In this document: in pieces, positions 9,088-14,391 of the stretch | How positions within the stretch are numbered: the stretch's first letter is position 1 | Layout of the letters: the number at the start of each line of letters is the position of its first letter | Assembly (NCBI GenBank): GCA_001839685.1 | Contig: MLAK01000957.1 | Span: 1-14,391, forward strand | Direction: 5' to 3' | DNA: 14,391 bases | Source of the DNA: Tritrichomonas foetus | Lineage: Eukaryota > Parabasalia > Tritrichomonadida > Tritrichomonadidae | Program-made: the position numbers and the translations under genes | The notes under the pieces: model-generated | The model's input: only the letters and a program-made list of their open reading frames with translations | Databases searched by the model: none | What the model was told of the DNA's origin: nothing

Positions 9088-9096
9088 TAAAAATGA
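9088..9096 (-). promoter_or_regulatory. Initiator element (Inr) of the EF-hand gene
   Basis: The minus strand reads TCATTTTTA, a full match to the trichomonad initiator consensus TCAYWWTTA. With A at 9094 as +1, the 5' untranslated region would be 22 bases, the short length typical of trichomonads. An ATATTTTCAG (9079-9088) follows it immediately on the same strand. Confidence 0.65.
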
Positions 9097-10171
9097 AATA
9101 TTCTCTAAACGGCTGTTGGTAAAAATATTGAATAATATTTGAGGAAGAGGACGTTAAGTCATGTTGTGAATTGAAATTGATATGATTTTTGAGAACTTTA
9201 TATTCACAAGTTAATGATCAATTAAAAGGAGGACGTTAAGGATTTCCATGACAATAAATTGTTAAATATACGATAGCTTATAGTTTTTCATGAAAATCCG
9301 ACTTTTTGACCATAATTTATTGGATTACTTTAGAATTTTTTCAATACTTACATGGTCAGAACTCTTCTGGGCAATTCACTGAGGATTGATCAAATCAAAA
9401 AAGAATCTATCTCGTTTATTAGTTGATGCATGCATTCATTATTTTATTTTTTTGAAAAAATGGTGTTCACCAAACTTATTCAGATTTTTTTGTCGAGTCA
9501 ACTTCTCTTACAATGAAGTCGATTAACAAAACATTACATCTTTAGATTTATTTTTAATATTTAATAAATTTCTTTGCTAGTTTGAAAACTTCACTTTTTT
9601 CATTTCTGATCTCATTTTAGGTTCGCATTAAAATTTCCTTACTTAAATCACTATTGATTAGCTTTGAAGCATTGGCATCTTTAAATGGTGAAAAGCATCA
9701 GATGGTTTTTTGATTTTAATTAATCAAATCCACAAATTTCAATGAATAATAATCTAGATTAAATCTCTCTGATCAAAAATCATTTGTAATAGAACACATG
9801 ATGATTCTTACAAGACAAAAAAGAATCTTACTTTTCTTGATTGTCAAACATTATTTACTGAAAGAAAAGAGTCTGATGAAATCCACAAGAGAGCAAATTC
9901 TTTTGAAATTACTCACAATGATCTGTAGAATGATTGACTGTGGCACAATTACAAGATTTGCCGACTAACCAAAAATTTCGTCAGCCTCAATTCGAATTTT
10001 TGTGGTAAGTGCTTGAAAAATCCAGAATAAAATTGACTTTCAAAAACAAAAAGAAACATGATTGAACATTTTTTATTTAATAAAAGCGATAATATAATAT
10101 TTTGGCAATCACTCAACGAAATGGATGGAACTTCGTGAATTCGACTTAGCAAGAAGCTGTAAAAGCTATAC
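9097..10171. other. Gene-free AT-rich spacer with EF-hand gene upstream elements
   Basis: About 1.1 kb without a convincing gene. Near the EF-hand gene there is TAAACGGCT at 9106-9114 and two copies of the 12-mer GAGGACGTTAAG at 9147-9158 and 9229-9240 (minus strand CTTAACGTCCTC). Further right is a 13-mer CAAAAAAGAATCT repeated at 9396-9408 and 9816-9828, which could be chance in such DNA, and a short palindromic TTTGATT/AATCAAA pair around 9709-9728. A 56-codon plus-strand frame at 9798-9968 is not convincing enough to call. No tRNA or other RNA gene was recognised. Confidence 0.5.
9147..9240 (-). repeat. Two direct copies of CTTAACGTCCTC upstream of the EF-hand gene
   Basis: The exact 12-mer CTTAACGTCCTC (minus strand) occurs at 9158-9147 and 9240-9229, about 75 and 157 bases upstream of the EF-hand ATG. 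TAACG inside it resembles the core of the TAACGA Myb recognition element described in Trichomonas vaginalis. A role as a promoter element is inference. Confidence 0.5.
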
Positions 10172-10567
10172 TCATTTCGTGACTGCTTCATGATGTCTGT
10201 CCATTAAAATGAAAAATGGATCTCGGATTTTGTTCCAGTTTTCTTCAAACCATTTGAATAAATCACACTTTTTCTTAACTACTTTTCCATTGTATGGGAT
10301 ATCATAGTTTTTCGCAAGCGTTGCTGCAATATCTCGAAGCATGATTGATTTCAGTTTGATAAAAATTCCTTCCTTTTCTTTATCCTTGATGTGCTGCATG
10401 ATGTCGCGCTTGGCGCATCCAGGTGCGTTTTGTTCTGTAATTTCTGAGTTTGGATCGAAAGACCGAATGATTTCTGATAAACGTGCGACAGCGTGATTTG
10501 ATAGTTCTGGGTTGTCTTTGCATAATTTCATAATCGAAGAAATTAAATCGTACTCATTCTCTTCCAT
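10172..10567 (-). CDS. Small hypothetical helical protein, 131 aa
   Basis: The first in-frame ATG is at 10567-10565, giving 131 residues that start MEENEYDLISSIMKLC and end in TGA. The frame runs two codons further up to a TTG, which is not a likely eukaryotic start. The sequence looks mostly alpha-helical: helices at roughly 5-18, 22-38, 51-64 and 67-88, then a Lys-rich turn (GKVVKKKCDLFKWFEENWNKI) and a short hydrophobic tail. The second half (65-120) has the alternation expected of a compact helical, possibly winged-helix-like, DNA-binding domain, but this is only an impression. No signal peptide or membrane segment is seen. The bases before the ATG read ATATTTTTGCAG, resembling a splice acceptor or the recurrent TTTTCAG element of neighbouring genes. 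I do not recognise the family. Confidence 0.7.
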   Translation of the reverse strand: MEENEYDLISSIMKLCKDNPELSNHAVARLSEIIRSFDPNSEITEQNAPGCAKRDIMQHIKDKEKEGIFIKLKSIMLRDIAATLAKNYDIPYNGKVVKKKCDLFKWFEENWNKIRDPFFILMDRHHEAVTK

Positions 10568-10828
10568 CTGCAAAAATATTTTTTACCGCCAACAATTGAT
10601 GGAAGGTCAAATAAAATATCGAAGGTGAATTTTGGATATGAACTATTTCTTGAAGTGGATCACAAATAATAATTCATCTGAATCAATAATTCCAATTGTG
10701 TTTCATTAATATGACACACAGATTGACGTTACATATGTAAATAGAATAGGTGAATAGATTAGCATGCTTCATGAATATTGATTTGTATTTTTTTTAATGA
10801 GATTTGATATGAGTGAAAAAAGGGTCTT

Positions 10829-10954
10829 TTAAAAATGATACTTGCGTGTCCCTTCAACATATTTACCCATTGGATGAGGCGCTGCGAGTGAATAAGCTTC
10901 CTCCAAGTCGAAGTGGCGTAAAGAATCATCAAATATCACTTCACATTTACCCAT
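10829..10954 (-). CDS. Candidate 41-aa microprotein gene
   Basis: The minus strand has ATG at 10954-10952 and TAA at 10831-10829, encoding 41 residues that begin MGKCEVIFDDSLRHFDLEEA and end KYVEGTRKYHF. The frame is closed by a stop five codons upstream of the ATG, so the start is defined. By hand count about 40% of its bases are G or C, against much lower values in both flanks, as expected for a coding island. The residue mix is balanced (acidic centre, basic aromatic tail), unlike random AT-rich translations. TCAAAATTA at 10966-10958 is an 8/9 match to the trichomonad initiator, with +1 ten bases before the ATG. There is no signal peptide or membrane segment. It lies alone between two hypothetical genes on the same strand. 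The family is not recognised. It could also be the last exon or a remnant of a longer gene. Confidence 0.6.
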   Translation of the reverse strand: MGKCEVIFDDSLRHFDLEEAYSLAAPHPMGKYVEGTRKYHF

Positions 10955-10957
10955 TAC

Positions 10958-10966
10958 TAATTTTGA
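10958..10966 (-). promoter_or_regulatory. Initiator-like element of the microprotein gene
   Basis: TCAAAATTA on the minus strand matches TCAYWWTTA except for A at the Y position. The presumed +1 (10964) is 10 bases upstream of the ATG at 10954. Just upstream, AAGGTCAAA occurs twice at 11-bp spacing (10970-10962 and 10981-10973). Confidence 0.45.
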
Positions 10967-11178
10967 CCTTTATTTGACCTTATTTTTGCCCATTGCCAAT
11001 CCCAAATAAGTTTGATTTCCCAATGATTTAGAAATAGAGCCAAAAAGATCCTATAATAAGTGCTTTCTATATATAAAAAGAAAAGCAAATGAGTAAGTAT
11101 ATTTTTATTAAATTACAAACACAATTCAAGAAACGAAGATTAGAATAATAAAAATAAAATTTTTGATTGAGTACTACT

Positions 11179-11769
11179 TCAATAAGTTCCTTGCTTATCA
11201 TAAAAAGCAACAATATTTGACCGGCAGGGCACGAGTATGAATCCTTTTGGAATATCAACAGGCGGCAATGGAAAACTGTCGATCCCTTTAATCGGCTCAT
11301 TCATTATTGCTTCGTTTGAGTACATGTCCAGTTTTTTCGTTGTTCCGTTGGGTTTTGGAAGCTTCACTTTTTCAGGAGGCACGTGAAAAGTGTCGTTTGG
11401 ATATTTATTTTGGAGACGAGATTGAATTTCTTGTCTGTTTGGAAATGAGGAGTATCCGCTTGGCGTTAAAGTTAATAGCATATTGAAGTCGCTGTGTTTT
11501 GCTTTGCTTTCGGGTTTAGCTTTACTTGGTGAATATTTTGTCGACATTTGATTTTCGTGACCAAAAAGACTTTTTGAAACTGACAATGTCGAAGACGAAT
11601 GGAATGGAGGGGGTTTGTTTATTATTGAAGGAATGGAAAGTCTGTTTGCTGCTAATAATTTCGTCTGCCATTCAGTATTTTCGATTGCACCTCTTTGATA
11701 TTTTGACGTGTGGATTCTCCTTTGTTTTTTCTGCACGGAATCATCAAGTAGTCGATTGTAGACATTCAT
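11179..11769 (-). CDS. Hypothetical Ser/Pro/Lys-rich protein, 196 aa
   Basis: The first in-frame ATG is at 11769-11767, giving 196 residues that start MNVYNRLLDDSVQKKQRR and end in TGA. The frame is open for 25 more codons upstream but contains no ATG. That extension (Phe/Ile-rich, containing ATATTTTCAG) looks untranslated. The protein is basic and low in predicted structure: QKKQRR near the start, Ser-rich middle, KYSPSKAKPESKAKH at about 78-92, and a more ordered tail (MNEPIKGIDSFPLPPVDIPK). A short segment RQEIQSRLQNKYPN (112-125) matches RAQIQAQLSAKYPN of the ubiquitin-like protein at 8 of 14 positions. There is no signal peptide or membrane helix. It shares its 5' spacer with a divergent pseudogene at 11944. 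No known family is recognised; a disordered cytoskeletal or regulatory protein is possible. Confidence 0.65.
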   Translation of the reverse strand: MNVYNRLLDDSVQKKQRRIHTSKYQRGAIENTEWQTKLLAANRLSIPSIINKPPPFHSSSTLSVSKSLFGHENQMSTKYSPSKAKPESKAKHSDFNMLLTLTPSGYSSFPNRQEIQSRLQNKYPNDTFHVPPEKVKLPKPNGTTKKLDMYSNEAIMNEPIKGIDSFPLPPVDIPKGFILVPCRSNIVAFYDKQGTY

Positions 11770-11943
11770 TCGAGATAGAAAGCAAAAATTTATAAATCTG
11801 AAAATATCACGTTTAATTGACCATATATTCACCTGTGACTCCAAGCATGATCAATGAAAAAAACGGGATTATTTGAATCAATATTCAATGTCTTTGAGAG
11901 AATAACTACATTTTGAATACCTCTTTAACGATTTTTTTTCACA
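11770..11943. promoter_or_regulatory. Divergent spacer with MRE-like and initiator-like sites
   Basis: This spacer separates the minus-strand 196-aa gene from the plus-strand relic. On the plus strand TAACGAT (11926-11932) equals the core of the Trichomonas vaginalis Myb recognition element. It is followed by a T-run and TCACA (11939-11943) directly before an ATG, which resembles an initiator. On the minus strand ATATTTTCAGATTTA (11807-11793) lies 24 bases or more before the ATG of the 196-aa gene. A 20-codon plus-strand frame (11854-11916) is in phase with the relic but separated from it by two stops. Confidence 0.35.
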
Positions 11944-12192
11944 ATGAAATCCAGTTTTCAAGAACTTTTTGATAAAACTATTTTGTATGAAATTGATAAG
12001 ATTGAGAAATTATAAAAATTATTTGATAAAGATTTGGAAAGTGATGATGAATTCAATCTTTCACTTTTCAAATGAAATTTCAATGGTTACCTGGCGAAAG
12101 ATTCATTTAAAAAGAACCACCACTTTATATTACGATATCTCATTGAAAAATATTTTGTATGTATTCTTTTCGGCGTTTACATTATAAATTAG
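11944..12192 (+). pseudogene. Coding relic with two in-frame stops, family uncertain
   Basis: Reading from the ATG at 11944 gives 23 residues (MKSSFQELFDKTILYEIDKI...) to TAA at 12013-12015, then 19 residues (KLFDKDLESDDEFNLSLFK) to TGA at 12073-12075, then 38 residues (NFNGYLAKDSFKKNHHFILR YLIEKYF..., spaced here) to TAG at 12190-12192. All three blocks are in one frame. They read like protein, with acidic clusters and amphipathic helices, while the competing open frame on this strand (from about 11987 to 12187) has a random-looking composition. The segment FILRYLIEKY is reminiscent of ankyrin/DUF3447-type helices common in trichomonad families, but this is weak. Promoter-like sites remain upstream. 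The likely reading is a recently decayed copy of a family member, without visible frameshifts. Chance is the alternative. Confidence 0.45.
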
Positions 12193-12261
12193 AAATACTA
12201 TATTTATATCTGTCAAAAAATAACGAAAGAGAAAAGACGAAAATATCTAATTCAAACATAT

Positions 12262-12936
12262 TTAGAAATTGTATGATAAAATACTGTCAAAGAGCATTTT
12301 TGTATTAGAGTTCAATCTTGATAAGTCGAGTGTTCTTATAGATGAATTCACCTTTTCTTGGTATTGGTCAAACTTAAATTTAATGAGATCATATTGTTCG
12401 TTTTTGTTTTCAAGTTCGACTTTAACTCGATCAAATAAATCTTTAACTGCCGATTCGCTCACTTCAACTGATTTCATATCAATATTCAAAATTCGTGCAA
12501 GTTTCACTGCAATTGAGTCAAGTGGAATTGAATTTTTCAGCATATCTACAAGCTCTGTTATTTGTTGTTGATAATCAAGAACTTTTCCGATACTTGGCAT
12601 AGGTGATGAATACCCTCCAAATTCATTTCCATTCAAACTATCAAAATCTAAATCTGATGAATTCAAATCATTCGTCATTGACTTGCCGAATTTATCAAAA
12701 ATTTGGGATTTTAATGATGTTTGTGATGGAGATTGAAGGCACTCATTCAAAGAAAATGCAAGGCCGTATATAGAGTCTGATTTTGGATTACAATCAGGTA
12801 TTAATGAAACAACGGATTGTAAAAGTGCTTTAATTTTCTTCACATTTTGCTCAATAGTACGAGTTTTAGAAGATGACATATTCACATCCGAAGGGAATAA
12901 AAGTTTCAATGTTCTTTCTCTTTCTGAATTAAATCA
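12262..12936 (-). CDS. C-terminal part of coiled-coil protein, or separate 205-aa protein
   Basis: The frame is open from just below the stop at 12936-12934 to TAA at 12264-12262. The first in-frame ATG is at 12879-12877 and would give a 205-aa protein starting MSSSKTRTIEQNVKKIKALL. Between 12933 and 12880 the frame reads FNSERERTLKLLFPSDVN, which continues the Glu/Arg/Lys helical character of the upstream coiled-coil frame that ends at 12906. I therefore think this is the C-terminal domain of the same protein, displaced by a -1 frame change. A helical first third (IKALLQSVVSLIPDCNPKSD) is followed by a Ser/Asn/Asp-rich linker and a second helical region with coiled-coil character (VKVELENKNEQYDLIKFKFD). 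There is no initiator near 12879 that would support an independent gene. Function is unknown, probably structural. Confidence 0.6.
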
Positions 12937-14391
12937 TTTTTATTGTTTAAATCTTTAATTTCTGCGTGTAAAATATCTATTTTTTGTTCTTTTTCATTCA
13001 AATTCCTTTGAGACTCTTCGAGTTCTTTTTTCAATGTTTTATTTGAATGGTGAATATTGTTTAGTAAATCCTGGGTTTTATTTTGTTCTTTAACAATGGA
13101 ATCATTTAATGATTTTGCTTGTTGAAGCTCATTACAAAAATATTCTTTCGATTTCTTTAATTCAGATTCCAGAAATGAGATTGTTTCTTTATCTTTTTCA
13201 GAATCGAGTATGTTTTTGTTAAGTTTTTCTAATAATTCGGCTATTTTAACATTTTTACTTTCAATTTCATTTGTAACTTTTTCGTATTCTTCTGTTGTTG
13301 TTGATATGTTATCTTTTAATTCAAGAATTTGATTTTCTTTGCTATTAATAATTTCTTGACAGTTGTCGATTTCTTGTTTCTGTAGTGAATTCTGGTTAAA
13401 GAGTTCTTGAATTTGGGTGATATGAATCAAATTCTCTTTTGTAATAGAATCTAAAGTATTCTGTTGAAGTTTAATTTCCTTGTCTTTGTTCTCAATTAAA
13501 TTATCTTGTTGTATTATTTCATTTTTGAGAATTTCATTTTTCTTTTCTATTTCTTGATTCCTTTTTTCAATTTCCGAATTTTGGTTTATCAATCTGATCT
13601 TTTCTTCTTCAAGATTATGTTTGGCAGTTAATAATAAATTCGATTCCTCTGAAAGTAAATTTGATTTGGAATTCATGTTTAATAAATGGAGTTCAAGTGA
13701 TTGTATTTCTTGATTGAGATTTGAAAGTTGTATTTGAAGATTTTCTTTCTGATTGGAAAGTTCGGTGATGTGGTTTTCAAGTGCTTTTATCGTTTCCTGT
13801 GTTGATGCAAGTGTTTCTGTTTGTTCTGAAAGTTGATTTGATTTCTCTTCATAAAGTGTCTTTAATTTTTCATGAGATTTAATGTGTTCTTTATACTCTT
13901 CTTCAAGTTTGGAATATTTTTCTTGTGATTTCACTAAATCTGCTCTAATTGATTGAATTCGTTTTACTAAACTATTTGATTCTTTCTTTGGTACATCATT
14001 ATTTGCTGATGCAATTTCTTTCTGATTATTACTTACATGCTTGCTTTTGAACTCATTTATTTCTTTGTTGTCATTGATTTCTTTATTATCATTGATTTCT
14101 TCATTATCATTGATTTCCTTATTATCATTAATTTTTTTGTTTTCATTGATTTCTTTGTTGTCATTAAAGCTTTGGTGATTTTCAATGTATTTGTTTTCAT
14201 TTATGAAATTCTGCTCGATAGTTCTATTTTGTGATTTATTTGAATCACACTCATCTAATTCGGTATTATCAAAATTGTTTTGGATTATTATATCATTGTT
14301 TGTGTTTTCTAATTCATCATTGTCATTTTCGAATTGAATATTTCGTGTCACAATAGCTGGAAATGCTAATTCATTATTTAATTCTGATAAA
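12906..14391 (-). CDS. Long coiled-coil protein, 5' end beyond window
   Basis: The frame is open to the right edge. Upstream of a GTG at 14351, codons LSELNNELAFPAI continue without a stop or ATG to 14390, so the true N-terminus lies outside and 494 residues are visible. It ends in TGA at 12908-12906 (...DLIQKEKEH). The visible N-terminal quarter is Asn/Asp/Glu-rich and contains a hexapeptide repeat (INDNKE). From about visible residue 145 to the end it is a near-continuous heptad coiled coil rich in Glu, Lys, Gln, Asn and Leu (LENHITELSNQKENLQIQL; VKIAELLEKLNKNILDSEKD). Such proteins are often labelled viral A-type inclusion or myosin-tail-like in protist genomes, purely because of coiled-coil composition. 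A cytoskeletal or Golgi/tether-like scaffold is plausible. It likely continues into the 12262-12936 frame through a frame change. Confidence 0.8.
   Translation of the reverse strand, partial: LSELNNELAFPAIVTRNIQFENDNDELENTNNDIIIQNNFDNTELDECDSNKSQNRTIEQNFINENKYIENHQSFNDNKEINENKKINDNKEINDNEEINDNKEINDNKEINEFKSKHVSNNQKEIASANNDVPKKESNSLVKRIQSIRADLVKSQEKYSKLEEEYKEHIKSHEKLKTLYEEKSNQLSEQTETLASTQETIKALENHITELSNQKENLQIQLSNLNQEIQSLELHLLNMNSKSNLLSEESNLLLTAKHNLEEEKIRLINQNSEIEKRNQEIEKKNEILKNEIIQQDNLIENKDKEIKLQQNTLDSITKENLIHITQIQELFNQNSLQKQEIDNCQEIINSKENQILELKDNISTTTEEYEKVTNEIESKNVKIAELLEKLNKNILDSEKDKETISFLESELKKSKEYFCNELQQAKSLNDSIVKEQNKTQDLLNNIHHSNKTLKKELEESQRNLNEKEQKIDILHAEIKDLNNKNDLIQKEKEH
14053..14160 (-). 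repeat. 18-bp minisatellite encoding a hexapeptide repeat
   Basis: Six consecutive 18-bp units of plus-strand form TCATTGATTTCTTTATTA (starts 14053, 14071, 14089, 14107, 14125, 14143), each with 0-5 differences. On the coding strand they encode repeats of INDNKE with variants INDNEE and INENKK. The unit is a multiple of three, so copy-number change keeps the frame. The repeat is inside the coiled-coil gene, before its heptad region. Confidence 0.85.

Noticed and set aside
9396..9828. 13-mer CAAAAAAGAATCT repeated 420 bp apart
   Set aside because: A-rich 13-mers are expected to recur by chance in 14 kb of this composition, and flanks do not match.
9949..10191. 80-codon minus-strand frame overlapping the end of the 131-aa gene
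   Set aside because: It is Phe/Leu/Ser-rich, typical of AT-rich shadow translation, overlaps a better gene in another frame and has no promoter-like element.
11770..11844. N-terminal extension or short first exon (GTGAAT ... TTTTCAG) of the 196-aa gene
   Set aside because: Joining the ATG at about 11848 across the GTGAAT-CAG interval gives an immediate in-frame stop, and the open extension has no ATG.
11969..12187. Open plus-strand frame across the relic region
   Set aside because: It begins with TTG and, even from its first ATG, has a random Ile/Lys/Leu/Tyr composition. The other frame, though interrupted, reads far more like protein.
12906..12912. Stop-codon readthrough at the TGA ending the coiled-coil frame
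   Set aside because: The same frame meets another stop within nine codons, so readthrough would not reach the downstream domain; only a -1 change does.
14037..14234. 65-codon plus-strand frame rich in Phe and Ile
   Set aside because: It is the antisense of the hexapeptide repeat in the coiled-coil gene; its repetitiveness comes from the minisatellite.

Overview
The window looks like nuclear DNA from a parabasalid protist, most likely a trichomonad of the Tritrichomonas/Trichomonas type. Several things point that way. Base composition is AT-rich. Long genes have no visible introns, including about 4.9 kb of uninterrupted RRP5. A eukaryote-only ribosome-assembly protein is present. Intergenic regions are short. 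Initiator (Inr) elements of the trichomonad form TCAYWWTTA lie 10-25 bases upstream of start codons. A TAAA overlaps the stop codon of one gene. The lineage call is inferred from these features and from protein style; no database was consulted. All intact genes are on the minus strand, so they are transcribed from the right edge towards the left.

Layout, left to right. Bases 1-115: gene-free tail with a 19-bp-period direct repeat. 116-1111: protein with an N-terminal ubiquitin-like domain. 1323-6242: RRP5/PDCD11 homologue with tandem S1 RNA-binding domains and a C-terminal HAT/TPR domain, the clearest call in the window. 6760-9072: 770-aa protein of mostly degenerate EF-hand pairs, with a textbook Inr. 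9073-10171: AT-rich gene-free spacer. 10172-10567: small helical protein of unknown function. 10829-10954: a 41-codon gene, too short for usual length cut-offs, with an Inr-like element 10 bases upstream. 11179-11769: basic, Ser/Pro-rich hypothetical protein. 11944-12192: a plus-strand coding relic broken by two stop codons. 12262-12936 and 12906-14391: two minus-strand reading frames that probably form one coiled-coil protein, joined by a -1 frame change. The upstream part runs off the right edge.

The genes do not form a pathway or an operon. RRP5 acts in nucleolar rRNA processing, the EF-hand protein is a probable calcium-sensing or structural protein, and the coiled-coil protein is probably cytoskeletal or scaffolding. 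I found no defence system, CRISPR array, rRNA or tRNA. The best candidates for something undescribed are the 41-aa microprotein gene, the frame change in the coiled-coil gene, and a recurrent ATATTTTCAG element upstream of start codons. The last could be a variant initiator or a splice acceptor.
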